Assembly: GCF_000759975.1 (NCBI RefSeq)
Contig: NZ_JNAM01000011.1
Location: 62,001 to 126,000, forward strand
Direction of reading: 5' to 3'
Length of the DNA stretch: 64,000 bases
Source of the DNA: Prochlorococcus marinus str. MIT 9302
GTDB lineage: Bacteria; Cyanobacteriota; Cyanobacteriia; PCC-6307; Cyanobiaceae
Part shown: piece by piece, positions 45,790-56,001 of the stretch
Numbering within the stretch: position 1 is the first letter of the stretch
How the letters are laid out: each line of letters opens with the position of its first letter
Notes under the pieces: model-generated
What the model saw: only the letters and a program-made list of their open reading frames with translations
Told to the model about the DNA's origin: nothing
The model's database searches: none
Translations under genes and position numbers: made by a program

Positions 45790-47673
45790 ATGAAAATAAA
45801 TAATTTACTTGAAAAGATCTATAGTTTTCCAAGATTTTCAAGAATTTTATTACTTATATCTATTGATATTTTAATAATTTATTTTTCTGTTAATATTACA
45901 TTTAATTTTGATCATAATAATTCAAACCTTATCAAATTGCTTTTTATAAGCTTAAGTTTTTTTTCTACTTTAACTAATTTCTTTTCTGGATTTTATTTAA
46001 ACATTACTCGATTTATTGGTAGTCAAACATATTATAAATTTGCAAAAATAAATTTAATTGTGATTTTTTTAATATATTTTATCAGTAAATTTTTTAATTT
46101 TAGATTACTAAATATTTTCAGTTTTTTTAAACTTTACATAATTTCAACATCCTTAATTTTTTGTATAAGAATCTTTATAAGAGATTTAGTAATGAAATAC
46201 TCAAAAAATAAAAATATTAATAATTCAATAGCAATATACGGTGCAGGTGCTGCTGGAACTCAGCTATTAGCTTCCCTAAAACTCTCAAGATTAAATATAA
46301 TTGCTTTTTTTGATGATAATCCTAAGTTATGGGGTACAAAAATTAACGAAGTCAAGATTTATCCTCCACATCAAATTTACAAATTTAAAGACAATTTAAA
46401 ACAAATACTTTTAGCTATTCCCTCCATCAAAATTTCGAGAAAAAGAACAATAATTAAAATTTTGCAGAATCTAGAATTACCAATTTTGGATATGCCTTCA
46501 ATAGATGAAATCACAAAAGGAAAAACTAAGATTGATGCACTTAGGCCAATACCAATTGAAGAACTTTTAGGAAGAGAAGTGATTGAAGCACAAAGTGATT
46601 TAATGAAATTAGCTATTAAAAACAAAACAATTTTAATAACTGGTGCTGGTGGGTCTATTGGCAGTGAATTATGTAGGCAGGTAATTCAGCATATGCCTAA
46701 GAAAATTGTACTTTTGGAAATAAGCGAAGAAAATCTTTACAAAATCAATGAAGAACTTTTACAAATAAATATAGACAAAATAGAAATGATATCTGTCTTA
46801 GGTTCAAGTTCTAATTACAAATTGGTTAGTAAAACTATTAAAGATAATAATATTGATATTATTTTTCATGCAGCTGCTTATAAGCATGTCCCTATAGTAG
46901 AGTTAAATCCAATAGAAGGTATTAAAAATAATATATTCTCAACAGTTGCAGTATGCGAGGCATCAGTTGAAAACCATATTGAAAAACTAATTTTAATATC
47001 AACTGATAAATCTGTTAGACCTACAAATATCATGGGAGCATCAAAACGAGTCGCAGAATTAGTTGTTCAAGCCTATGCAGAAAAAGAGTCTACTAAATTC
47101 AATAAAAATAGTAATTACAAAAAAACATTTTTTTCAATGGTTAGGTTTGGGAATGTGCTCGGATCTTCAGGATCTGTAGTCTTAAAATTTAAAGAACAAA
47201 TAAAATCTGGTGGTCCTATTACCTTAACTGACCCCAACATAATTAGATATTTCATGACAATAAAAGAAGCCGCTCAACTTGTTATTCAATCATCAGTCCT
47301 TTCTAAAGGCGGGGATATCTTTTTATTAGATATGGGTGATCCAGTAAAAATATATGATCTTGCGAAACAAATGGTCAACCTTAGCGGCCTATCCATAAAA
47401 AACAAAAATAATTTAGAAGGTGACATTGAAATTATTTCTACTGGATTAAGACCAGGTGAAAAATTGTATGAAGAATTACTAATTGATGCAGAGGCAGAAA
47501 AAACTGATCATCCTTTGATATTTAGAGCAAGAGAAAATTTTATAATCATGGATGAAATTTTTCCAAAATTAAAAAATTTAAAAAAAAATATTGACGAAAG
47601 GAACAAAGATCAAACCTTGAAGATATTAAGTGAATTAGTTAAAGAGTGGGAAAACCAAAATAAAATAAATTAA
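45790..47673 (+). CDS. FlaA1/CapD-type UDP-sugar dehydratase (membrane SDR)
   Basis: A 627-residue polysaccharide biosynthesis protein. Four N-terminal hydrophobic helices (to about 130) are followed by a first Rossmann segment (NSIAIYGAGAAGTQLLASLK), then the catalytic extended-SDR domain with GAGGSIGSELCRQV near residue 285 and TDKSVRPTNIMGASKRVAELV, where Met stands at the usual Tyr position, as is normal in the WbpM/PglF group. It likely dehydrates UDP-GlcNAc at C4/C6 to start synthesis of an amino-deoxy sugar. The DegT enzyme could act on the product. Confidence 0.92.
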   Translation: MKINNLLEKIYSFPRFSRILLLISIDILIIYFSVNITFNFDHNNSNLIKLLFISLSFFSTLTNFFSGFYLNITRFIGSQTYYKFAKINLIVIFLIYFISKFFNFRLLNIFSFFKLYIISTSLIFCIRIFIRDLVMKYSKNKNINNSIAIYGAGAAGTQLLASLKLSRLNIIAFFDDNPKLWGTKINEVKIYPPHQIYKFKDNLKQILLAIPSIKISRKRTIIKILQNLELPILDMPSIDEITKGKTKIDALRPIPIEELLGREVIEAQSDLMKLAIKNKTILITGAGGSIGSELCRQVIQHMPKKIVLLEISEENLYKINEELLQINIDKIEMISVLGSSSNYKLVSKTIKDNNIDIIFHAAAYKHVPIVELNPIEGIKNNIFSTVAVCEASVENHIEKLILISTDKSVRPTNIMGASKRVAELVVQAYAEKESTKFNKNSNYKKTFFSMVRFGNVLGSSGSVVLKFKEQIKSGGPITLTDPNIIRYFMTIKEAAQLVIQSSVLSKGGDIFLLDMGDPVKIYDLAKQMVNLSGLSIKNKNNLEGDIEIISTGLRPGEKLYEELLIDAEAEKTDHPLIFRARENFIIMDEIFPKLKNLKKNIDERNKDQTLKILSELVKEWENQNKIN

Positions 47674-47744
47674 TATATCAGATTTTCATTTTCTTTATTT
47701 TTTACTAATGAAATTTCTTTCCAAGAATAATCCTAATTACTAAT

Positions 47745-49292
47745 TTGAATAAAAAAAACACAAAAATAAATCCTAAATTTTTACTTTTCCTTCCGCTACT
47801 ATTTTATTTTGGCAAAAGAAGTCTCATTGCTTATGATGAAGGATTTTATGCTTTGCAGGCTAGGTGGATAATTGAAAAATCGAATTGGATTGGTCCTATT
47901 TGGTGGGATGAAGTGATTTCGGATAGGACAATTGGAATACAGTTTTTAATTGCCCTATCAAAAAAATTTTTTGGAGATTCATTATTTGTAATTTATATAC
48001 CAATTATATTTGCTGCTATTTTAATGATTTATTGTACATATCAATTACATAAAGAATTCATAAAAGATAAAAATGAAATTTATTCATCATTAATTTTATC
48101 CACAACATTTTTATGGATAAATTATGCACACATGGCGACTCAAGATATGGTTTTTTCTTCATTAGTATCATTAGGTTTAATATCTACAATAAAAGCCTAT
48201 AAAACTAATAATAAAAATCAAATATTACTCTCAGGATCATGGATAGGTATTGCTGTTATGATGAAAACTTATTTAACAGCAATACCTTTATTAGGAATAT
48301 TTCCTTTTCTTATTAGATCAAAATTAATTTACAAACGCAATTTTTGGATTGGTACTATTTTAGGGTTCTTACCTTTTGCTTTATGGAGTTATAAATACAT
48401 TTCACTTTACAGTTTTTCAACTTATAGTGGTCTTTTTGAAAAATTAATATTTCTCTCTAAAAATAATCATTTCACAAATCCTTTCTATTACTATTTGTGG
48501 AACTTCTCAATTAATATCTTCCCTTGGACTATTCCTTCTTTTATTGGGTTCTTTAAAGCATCAAGAGATAATATAATTTCAAGATATTTTTTATATTATT
48601 ACCCAATTTTTATTTTAGTTTTGCTGAGTTTTTTCTCGACTAAAACCCCTTATTATCCTCTACAGATTCTATCTTTAACTTCTATCAACACATATATTGG
48701 AATTAAATACTTTATTGAAAATAATAAAAAAAATATTTTCTTTTATCTTGAGAAAATTAACTTCCTTATCATTCCTATATTAACTATTGCATTTATCTTA
48801 ATTATAAATTTTTCAGAGATAATATCTCTTGATAATAAAACTAAACCTTTTATTTTTGCTGGGGGCGGATTATTTAGTTTAGTATGGATGACTTATAATC
48901 TCTTAAAAAATAAAAAAAGAAAATTAAATTACGCAATTCTAGGACCTTATCTTTTGATTTCATGTCTTGTGCAATCAGGACTAATAACAGATAAATCAAA
49001 AGAATTAAGAATTGCAATTGAAGATTTAGTTAGAAATGAAAATTTATCAAATATACCAATTGAGATAATAAAACCTGAAATTAATGATGATGAAGTAATA
49101 TCCAAAATAATAAAAATAATGGTTAAAACACCTAAGATTGGAGAAAGAAGATTAGATAATTTAAGTGAATTGAGCCGTGAAAGTTATGCCTGGACAACTA
49201 AAAGGTTTGATAAAAATACAAAACTTAAAGATTACCAAATACTAAATGAAGACAAAGTATTCTATCCCTGGAAATTAATTTATAAGAAATGA
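47745..49292 (+). CDS. ArnT-like / PMT-2 membrane glycosyltransferase
   Basis: A 515-residue polytopic protein with about 10 helices. RSLIAYDEGFYALQARWIIEKSNWIGPIWWDE has the acidic motif (DE followed by an ordered luminal segment) of GT83/PMT-2 enzymes. A soluble C-terminal part begins near residue 415. It transfers a sugar from a polyprenyl-phosphate carrier in the periplasm. It is a second member of the family in the window, the other being at 16742-18547. Start is TTG. Confidence 0.82.
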   Translation: MNKKNTKINPKFLLFLPLLFYFGKRSLIAYDEGFYALQARWIIEKSNWIGPIWWDEVISDRTIGIQFLIALSKKFFGDSLFVIYIPIIFAAILMIYCTYQLHKEFIKDKNEIYSSLILSTTFLWINYAHMATQDMVFSSLVSLGLISTIKAYKTNNKNQILLSGSWIGIAVMMKTYLTAIPLLGIFPFLIRSKLIYKRNFWIGTILGFLPFALWSYKYISLYSFSTYSGLFEKLIFLSKNNHFTNPFYYYLWNFSINIFPWTIPSFIGFFKASRDNIISRYFLYYYPIFILVLLSFFSTKTPYYPLQILSLTSINTYIGIKYFIENNKKNIFFYLEKINFLIIPILTIAFILIINFSEIISLDNKTKPFIFAGGGLFSLVWMTYNLLKNKKRKLNYAILGPYLLISCLVQSGLITDKSKELRIAIEDLVRNENLSNIPIEIIKPEINDDEVISKIIKIMVKTPKIGERRLDNLSELSRESYAWTTKRFDKNTKLKDYQILNEDKVFYPWKLIYKK

Positions 49293-49379
49293 ATCTCATT
49301 TGAAAAAATCTCAAAAGAAAAAATTTATTAAATAATGTCATTATTTTAAAGTAATGATGAAAAAACAAATGTAAAAATT

Positions 49380-50810
49380 TTATCGCCCATATTTATCTTG
49401 AAACCTAATAATATCGTCCTCTCCAAAATAATCGCCACTTTGTACTTCAATTAATATTAAAGGCGAGTTCCCTGGATTAGAAAGTCTATGTTTCGAACCT
49501 AAGGGAATATAAGCACTTTCATTCTTATTCAATAATTTCTTTTTTCCTTCAATTTCGATCAAAGCCTTCCCACTGACTACAACCCAGTGTTCAGATCTAT
49601 GATTATGTAATTGTAAGGATAAAGATTCTCCTTCTTTAACAATTATTTTCTTAACCTGCCAATTTTTACCCTCTGAGATAGAGCTATAATTACCCCAAGG
49701 CCTATATATCGTTTTATGGATATTAGCCTCGGGGTTTTTATCAATTTCCAACTTCTTTACAATATTTTTAACAAATTGGATCTGATCTTTTTTGGCTATT
49801 AAAACAGCATCAATTGTCTCTACAACAACTGTTTCTTCTATTCCTAAAGCAACAATTAATCTATTCTCACTCCTAAAATAGGAATTTTTTACGTTATCAG
49901 TAATTACTTTACCAATGATAGAATTTCCTAATTCATCTTTATGAGATATTTCCCACATTGATTGCCAACTTCCAATATCGTTCCACCCACATTTGAGAGG
50001 GTAAACTACTCCAAGATTAGTTTTTTCCATAATTGCTTTATCAACTGATATGTCTTCGCACAAAGAGAAAGAATTAACTTCTATTCTTTGAAAATCAAGG
50101 TCTAAAGTATTGTTTAATAAAGACTCTTTACAAATTTTATATATATTTGCTTTATATTTAATAATTTCTTTGAGAAAAACCTCTGCTTTAAAAAAAAAGA
50201 TACCGCTATTCCATGTATATCTTTTATCACAAAAAAGTTTTTTTGCTAATTCTAAGTCTGGTTTTTCTATAAAATTTACAATTTTCTCTCCTTTTAATTT
50301 GTTAGTATCTAATTCTTTTTCAGACTCAATATATCCATATCCTGTTTCTGGTTTAGTAGGAGTAATTCCGAAGGTAATTACTTTACCTCTTTTAACCTCA
50401 TCTAAAGCTTTATCTATAACTTTTATAAAAGTGTTAATGTCCTCAATAATATGATCAGAAGGTAAAACCAAAAGACAGGGGTCTAAATGATTTTCAATAG
50501 CTTTAAGACATCCTACAGTAATAGCAGGTGCAGTATTTTTGCCAACAGGCTCTAATAAAATTGCTTCAGGTTTAATATTAATTTTTCTAAGCTGTTCAGC
50601 TACTATAAATCTATGCTCTTCATTACAAATAACAATTGGATCCCCTATGCTTTCATAATTTTTAAACCTACTAATAGTTCTTTGAAAGAATGAAATTGGC
50701 TCTTCTTTATTAATTTCTAGAAATTGTTTTGGGAAACTAGCTCTTGATAGAGGCCACAAGCGAGAACCGCTTCCTCCACATAATATAATAGGTATTATTT
50801 TTTTCATCAT
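49380..50810 (-). CDS. manC: Mannose-1-phosphate guanylyltransferase / mannose-6-phosphate isomerase
   Basis: A bifunctional-type ManC/CpsB of about 476 residues. The nucleotidyltransferase domain starts IIPIILCGGSGSRLWPLSRASFPKQFL and includes LLVLPSDHIIEDI and FVEKP; the C-terminal cupin domain (about 365-470) carries RPWGNYSSI, SLQLHNHRSEHWVVVSGKALIEI and ESAYIPLGSKHRLSNPG. It makes GDP-mannose, feeding gmd and fcl. I chose ATG 50810; a TTG at 50828 would add six residues. Phosphomannomutase is not in the window. Confidence 0.96.
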   Translation of the reverse strand: MMKKIIPIILCGGSGSRLWPLSRASFPKQFLEINKEEPISFFQRTISRFKNYESIGDPIVICNEEHRFIVAEQLRKINIKPEAILLEPVGKNTAPAITVGCLKAIENHLDPCLLVLPSDHIIEDINTFIKVIDKALDEVKRGKVITFGITPTKPETGYGYIESEKELDTNKLKGEKIVNFIEKPDLELAKKLFCDKRYTWNSGIFFFKAEVFLKEIIKYKANIYKICKESLLNNTLDLDFQRIEVNSFSLCEDISVDKAIMEKTNLGVVYPLKCGWNDIGSWQSMWEISHKDELGNSIIGKVITDNVKNSYFRSENRLIVALGIEETVVVETIDAVLIAKKDQIQFVKNIVKKLEIDKNPEANIHKTIYRPWGNYSSISEGKNWQVKKIIVKEGESLSLQLHNHRSEHWVVVSGKALIEIEGKKKLLNKNESAYIPLGSKHRLSNPGNSPLILIEVQSGDYFGEDDIIRFQDKYGR

Positions 50811-51323
50811 CACTTGATTTAAGATCAATAATAAAAAAATTTAGAAATTAGTTTTTCAAAGTAAACCTTTATGAAAAAAAATTTTTGAATTAATTTAGAA
50901 AATAATAATATTTTATTCTATCGCCATAAATTGATAATTTTAAAAAAATTAAATTAATAAATAAAATAAATTTTTAAAAAAATAAATTTAAATACCATTA
51001 AAAACTTTTAAGCTAAAAATAATTAAATAATTTAAGAGGATTTATGATTGATAGTTAAGATAATAATTAAAATATTTTTATCGCATAAATATAAATAAGG
51101 TTTTATATTTAATTATCCCAAAATTAAATAAAATTATATTGCAATCGATTTAATCAAAACATAAATAAAATTTATCTAGAAAATTTTTATTATAAATATA
51201 GGATTATAGAGTGTTCCTTATGTTAGGAAAGGTGATATTCTTATAATTAAAGATATTTACTGAGAATCGTAATAAAATAGATAAAAATTTTAAAAAATAA
51301 ATTCTTTATTTAAAAAGTTGAAA
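50811..51323. other. Long A+T-rich gene-less spacer between manC and gmd
   Basis: About 500 bases between two divergent GDP-mannose pathway genes. No ORF, RNA gene or repeat I can recognise; stops are dense in all frames. A small inverted repeat, ttcct-tatgtt-aggaa (51215-51230), is the only local structure noted. It should hold both promoters and may carry regulatory RNA. Confidence 0.55.
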
Positions 51324-52454
51324 ATGAATAATCTAACAAAAAAAGCTCTTATTACTGGTATTACTGGACAAGATGGTAGCTATCTTGCTGAACTTCTTTT
51401 AAGTAAAGGATATGAAGTTCACGGTATGAAAAGAAGGGCTAGCAACTTTAATACTCAAAGGATTGACCATCTTTATCAAGATCCTCACGTGCATAAAAAA
51501 AACTTTATGTTGCACTATGGAGATCTTACTGATAGCACAAACATTTTCAAGTTAATTCAAGAAATTAGGCCCGATGAAATTTATAATCTTGGTGCTCAAA
51601 GTCACGTTGCAGTAAGTTTTGAGTCTCCCGAATATACTGCCAATAGCGATGCTCTTGGAATTCTAAGAATTCTTGAAGCGGTTAGACTTTTAGGGTTAAA
51701 CCAGAAAACAAAAATTTATCAAGCTAGTTCAAGCGAATTATATGGCTTAGTTCAAGAAGTTCCTCAATCTGAGAGAACACCTTTTTATCCAAGAAGTCCT
51801 TATGCAGTATCAAAATTATATGCATATTGGATTATAGTAAACTACAGAGAATCTTATGGGATTTATGCTTGCAATGGAATTCTTTTCAATCATGAAAGTC
51901 CTAGAAGAGGAGCAACATTCGTTACTAGAAAAATAACCAGAGGACTTTCCAGAATCCATGCTGGTATAGAAGATTGTATTTATCTTGGAAATCTTAATGC
52001 TCTTAGAGACTGGGGGCATGCCAAAGATTATGTCGAGATGCAGTGGAGGATGCTACAGCAAGAATCTCCCTCTGATTATGTCATTGCTACAGGCAGACAA
52101 GAATCGGTTAGAACTTTTGTAGATTTATCTGCAAATGCATTAGGTTGGAATAAAAATGGAGGTGCAGGAATCATCTGGGAGGGTGAAGGTCTTAAAGAAG
52201 TTGGAATTAGAGCAGATTCTGGTGAAATAGTTGTAAGAATAGATCCTAGATATTTTCGTCCATCTGAAGTGGAAACATTACTTGGGGATCCATCAAAAGC
52301 TGCAAAAGAGCTAGGATGGGAAGCAAAAATCTCCTTAGAACAGTTAGTTAAAGAAATGATATCAGAAGATCTATCAATAGCTAAAAAAGAACTTTATATT
52401 AAAGAAAAAGGTTTTGAAATAAATTCTCCAAAAGAAAATCCACCAAGTTTTTAA
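51324..52454 (+). CDS. gmd: GDP-mannose 4,6-dehydratase
   Basis: An extended SDR of about 376 residues that converts GDP-mannose to GDP-4-keto-6-deoxymannose. [41 protein letters not shown] is the family N-terminus; the catalytic residues lie in SSSELYG and [27 protein letters not shown] is diagnostic of Gmd. Start taken at ATG 51324; an in-frame TTG lies at 51318. It is followed 14 nt later by fcl, giving the GDP-fucose route. Confidence 0.97.
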   Translation: MNNLTKKALITGITGQDGSYLAELLLSKGYEVHGMKRRASNFNTQRIDHLYQDPHVHKKNFMLHYGDLTDSTNIFKLIQEIRPDEIYNLGAQSHVAVSFESPEYTANSDALGILRILEAVRLLGLNQKTKIYQASSSELYGLVQEVPQSERTPFYPRSPYAVSKLYAYWIIVNYRESYGIYACNGILFNHESPRRGATFVTRKITRGLSRIHAGIEDCIYLGNLNALRDWGHAKDYVEMQWRMLQQESPSDYVIATGRQESVRTFVDLSANALGWNKNGGAGIIWEGEGLKEVGIRADSGEIVVRIDPRYFRPSEVETLLGDPSKAAKELGWEAKISLEQLVKEMISEDLSIAKKELYIKEKGFEINSPKENPPSF

Positions 52455-52468
52455 TTATTTAAAAATTT

Positions 52469-53455
52469 ATGCAATTAATTAATAAAAAAGATACAATTTT
52501 TGTCGCTGGTCATACCGGAATGGTCGGGAAAGCTTTAGTAAAAGAATTATTGAAAAAAGGATATAATAAACTTTACTTACCAACTCGAAAAGAACTAAAT
52601 TTACTTAATCATGAATCAGTAAAAGAGTGGTTCAATAAGAAAAAACCCAAAGTAGTTATTTTGGCTGCAGCCAAAGTTGGAGGAATTGAGGCTAACTATA
52701 AATATCCAGCTGATTTCATTTTACAAAACCTTAAAATTCAGACTAACGTCATAGAAAATTCTTGGGAAAATAATGTTAAAAGATTTCTTTTTTTTGGAAG
52801 TAGTTGTATCTATCCTAAATTATCTCCACAACCAATTAAAGAAGAATATTTATTAAGTGGAGCCCTTGAAGAAACAAATGAACCATATGCGATAGCGAAA
52901 ATTGCCGGTTTAAAATTATGTTCTGCATTAACCAGACAGCATAACTTTAATGCAATAAGTTTAATGCCCACAAACTTATATGGTCCAGGAGATAATTACA
53001 ACCTATCTACTAGTCATGTTTTACCAGCTTTTATAAATAGATTTCATAATGCAAAGATAAGAGGAGAAAAAAAGGTAAAATGTTGGGGATCTGGTAACCC
53101 TCAAAGAGAATTTTTACATGTTGATGATCTTGCTAATGCAAGCATCTTCATTTTGGAAAACTATTCTTTAAATAAAAATGCTTCCCCTAAAAATGACATG
53201 CCAGAATTATTGAATATAGGGACTGGAAAAGATATTAAAATTAAGGATTTAGCTTACTTAATAGCTAAGAAAATTGATTACAAAGGCGAAATTATTTGGG
53301 ACTCCACAAGACCAGATGGCACCCCTAGAAAACTACTAGATGTATCAAGATTAAAAAATCTTGGATGGGAATCCTCAATATCGCTAGAACAAGGAATTGA
53401 TCATACAATAAAAACATTTGTTAATGATTTTAAAATGGGTAAAATCAGAAATTAG
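52469..53455 (+). CDS. fcl: GDP-L-fucose synthase
   Basis: A 328-residue NADPH-dependent 3,5-epimerase/4-reductase (WcaG/Fcl) that makes GDP-L-fucose from the Gmd product. VAGHTGMVGKALVKELL is the cofactor loop; FLFFGSSCIYPKLSPQPIKE and YAIAKIAGLKLCSAL hold the Ser-Tyr-Lys catalytic set. It is co-transcribed with gmd (14-nt spacing). Length is normal. Confidence 0.97.
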   Translation: MQLINKKDTIFVAGHTGMVGKALVKELLKKGYNKLYLPTRKELNLLNHESVKEWFNKKKPKVVILAAAKVGGIEANYKYPADFILQNLKIQTNVIENSWENNVKRFLFFGSSCIYPKLSPQPIKEEYLLSGALEETNEPYAIAKIAGLKLCSALTRQHNFNAISLMPTNLYGPGDNYNLSTSHVLPAFINRFHNAKIRGEKKVKCWGSGNPQREFLHVDDLANASIFILENYSLNKNASPKNDMPELLNIGTGKDIKIKDLAYLIAKKIDYKGEIIWDSTRPDGTPRKLLDVSRLKNLGWESSISLEQGIDHTIKTFVNDFKMGKIRN

Positions 53456-53552
53456 TGTTTGATTAAATGAGATATTTTTTAAAAAATTTTTTATTGATCT
53501 TTGTAGTATATTTAAATTGTCGTGATATAAGTTTTATAGTTTTTTAAAATTT

Positions 53553-54446
53553 ATGGAAGATAATTGTAGAAAAGGAATAATCTTAGCTGGTGGGAAAGGA
53601 ACAAGATTATCACCTGTAACTTTTGGAGTTAGCAAACAACTTTTGCCTCTTTACAATAAGCCAGCAATTTATTACCCACTTTCAACATTAATGTTAAGTG
53701 GAATTAGAAATTTTCTTATAATAGTTAATCCCAAAGATTTAAATAATTTCAAGTCCTTATTAGGAAATGGAGAACAATTTGGTATAGAAATAAGCTATGC
53801 AGAACAATCAAGCCCTGACGGAATTGCCCAAGCTTTTACTATCGGTGAAAAATTCATAGGTGATTCGAATGTAGCATTAATACTGGGTGACAATTTTTTT
53901 TATGGCAATTCTCTCTCTAAAGATTTACTTAAGGCTTCAAAAAAAAATAAAGGAGCAACAATTTTTGCTTGTGAGGTTAAGGACCCAGAAAGATATGGAG
54001 TTGTAGATTTTGATAAAGATTTAAAAGTAAAATCTATTATTGAAAAACCAAAAAATCCATTAACAAATTTTGCAGTGACTGGATTATATTTTTATGACAA
54101 TAATGTTATTGAATATAGTAAAAAATTGAAACCATCAAAAAGAGGTGAATTAGAAATTACAGATCTTAATATGATTTATTTGAAAAAAGGAGAACTAGAG
54201 GTTAATTTATTTGCTAGAGCAATAATTTGGCTTGATACTGGGACCTTTGATTCTCTTTATGAGGCCGGTGCATTAGTTAAGTCAATTGAAAATAAACAAA
54301 TATTTAAGATAGGTTGCCCTGAAGAAATATCTTGGCGAATGGGTTGGATAAATTCAGATCAATTAAATTCTTTATTAATTAAATATAAAAATAATGAATA
54401 TGGTAATTACCTGAAAAATCTTATTCAGTCCAAAAATATGTTTTAA
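53553..54446 (+). CDS. rfbA: Glucose-1-phosphate thymidylyltransferase
   Basis: A 297-residue RmlA that makes dTDP-glucose. GIILAGGKGTRLSPVT followed by SKQLLPLYNKPAIYYPLSTLMLSGIR is the diagnostic N-terminus; LILGDNFFYGNSL and YGVVDFDKDLKVKSIIEKP follow, and TGTFDSL closes the active site. First of four consecutive genes for dTDP-L-rhamnose, followed 21 nt later by rfbC. Confidence 0.98.
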   Translation: MEDNCRKGIILAGGKGTRLSPVTFGVSKQLLPLYNKPAIYYPLSTLMLSGIRNFLIIVNPKDLNNFKSLLGNGEQFGIEISYAEQSSPDGIAQAFTIGEKFIGDSNVALILGDNFFYGNSLSKDLLKASKKNKGATIFACEVKDPERYGVVDFDKDLKVKSIIEKPKNPLTNFAVTGLYFYDNNVIEYSKKLKPSKRGELEITDLNMIYLKKGELEVNLFARAIIWLDTGTFDSLYEAGALVKSIENKQIFKIGCPEEISWRMGWINSDQLNSLLIKYKNNEYGNYLKNLIQSKNMF

Positions 54447-54467
54447 TTTCTAAGAAAGGAAAACTTT

Positions 54468-55055
54468 GTGAAAATAGAAAAAATTAAATCATCAAAAAAT
54501 TTATTTATAGATGGTCCAATTATTTTAATTCCAGACAAATTTTCGGATCAAAGAGGATTTTTCTACGAGAGTTGGAATAAAGAAATTTTTAATAGAACTA
54601 TTCAAAGAGATATCTCTTTCGTTCAAGATAATCACTCAAGATCTATTTATGGAGTTATAAGAGGACTGCACTTTCAAAAAAAACCATTTGAACAGGCTAA
54701 ACTCATAAGAGTTATAAATGGAGCAATATTAGATGTAATTGTTGATTTAAGATTAAATTCTACAACCTTTAAAGAATGGGCAGGCATTCTACTAAACAAG
54801 CGTAATAGAAAACAGCTTTGGATTCCCGAGGGATTTGCACATGGATTTATATCTTTAACTAAACATACAGAGGTAAATTATAAAACAAATAACTTTTGGA
54901 ATAAAGAATTAGAAAGAACACTTATTTGGAATGATTTAGATTTAAAGATCAATTGGAAATTAAATAAATTGAAATTAAAAAAACCTATCGTTTCAAAAAA
55001 AGACTTAGAAGGAAAGTCCCTGCAAGAATTATTAATTACAAAAGATTTGTTCTAA
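54468..55055 (+). CDS. rfbC: dTDP-4-dehydrorhamnose 3,5-epimerase
   Basis: A 195-residue cupin-fold RmlC. DNHSRSIYGVIRGLHFQ contains the catalytic His (RGLHFQ), and LWIPEGFAHGFISLTKHTEVNYKTNN is the second family block with the usual Tyr. It acts on the RfbB product, before RfbD. Start GTG; the stop overlaps the rfbD start by one base (TAATG-type junction), so translation is coupled. Confidence 0.96.
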   Translation: MKIEKIKSSKNLFIDGPIILIPDKFSDQRGFFYESWNKEIFNRTIQRDISFVQDNHSRSIYGVIRGLHFQKKPFEQAKLIRVINGAILDVIVDLRLNSTTFKEWAGILLNKRNRKQLWIPEGFAHGFISLTKHTEVNYKTNNFWNKELERTLIWNDLDLKINWKLNKLKLKKPIVSKKDLEGKSLQELLITKDLF

Positions 55056-55945
55056 TGAAAATTTTGCTAACAGGCTCTTCTGGACAACTAGGTAAAGAGA
55101 TAATTGATCAAAGACCATTATCTTTTGAACTTCTTTTACCGAAAAGAAATGAATTAGATTTATCGAATAAGTTAAATTGTCAAAATTATATAAACTTTCA
55201 TAAGCCTGATTTTATTATTAATGCTGGAGCTTTTACTAATGTTGATTTAGCAGAGAAAGAATCTGATTTATGTTTTGCAATTAATGCTGAAGCACCGTTT
55301 ATTTTTGCAAATGCAATAAAAGAATATGGTGGGAATTTATTGCAAATAAGTTCTGATTACGTTTTTGATGGTCGCAAAAGTTCTCCTTATGAAACAAAGG
55401 ATATTAGAAATCCTATCTCTAGTTACGGTTATTCAAAAGCAAAATGCGAAGAAATTACAGAAGAGATATTGACGCCAAATAATCAATTGGTAATTCTCAG
55501 GACAAGTTGGCTATTAGGACATCAGGGTAAAAATTTTCTCCAAACAATGCTTAATTTACATCAAACTAAAAATAAATTAAAAGTTGTATCTGATCAAATT
55601 GGAGTAATGTCCTCAACTTTTGATCTTGCAAAGATATGCTGGGAAATAATAATCAATTGGAATATAATTTCTAAAAAGCATCATATTTTTCATAGGACTT
55701 GTCAAGGAGTATCAAGCTGGTTTGATATTGCTGTTGAAATTGGTGATATTGCAACAAAATATGGAATACTTGAAAATCCAGCTGAAGTTACCCCAATCAA
55801 AACTAAAGACTATAATACTTTGGCAAAAAGACCTATGTTTTCGTTATTAGACTGCTCAGGTTCAAATGGTTTAAATAACATTGTATGCAAATATTGGCGT
55901 CATGAATTAGAAAATATTATTTCAAAAATAAAAGATAAACAATAA
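55055..55945 (+). CDS. rfbD: dTDP-4-dehydrorhamnose reductase
   Basis: A 296-residue extended SDR, RmlD. MKILLTGSSGQLGKEI is the cofactor loop, INAGAFTNVDLAEKESDLCFAINAEAP is diagnostic, and YGYSKAKCEE carries the Tyr-Lys pair. Last step to dTDP-L-rhamnose. It starts at the rfbC stop codon; rfbB follows after 56 nt. Confidence 0.96.
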   Translation: MKILLTGSSGQLGKEIIDQRPLSFELLLPKRNELDLSNKLNCQNYINFHKPDFIINAGAFTNVDLAEKESDLCFAINAEAPFIFANAIKEYGGNLLQISSDYVFDGRKSSPYETKDIRNPISSYGYSKAKCEEITEEILTPNNQLVILRTSWLLGHQGKNFLQTMLNLHQTKNKLKVVSDQIGVMSSTFDLAKICWEIIINWNIISKKHHIFHRTCQGVSSWFDIAVEIGDIATKYGILENPAEVTPIKTKDYNTLAKRPMFSLLDCSGSNGLNNIVCKYWRHELENIISKIKDKQ

Positions 55946-56001
55946 TATTTTATAGTAGTAATTAATTTATAAAATATTGGGATATCTAATCTATATCTTA
56001 T

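Noticed and set aside
46377-46625. Antisense ORF inside the FlaA1-like gene
   Set aside because: Shadow of the real gene in another frame; no ribosome site, and the composition mirrors the plus-strand protein.
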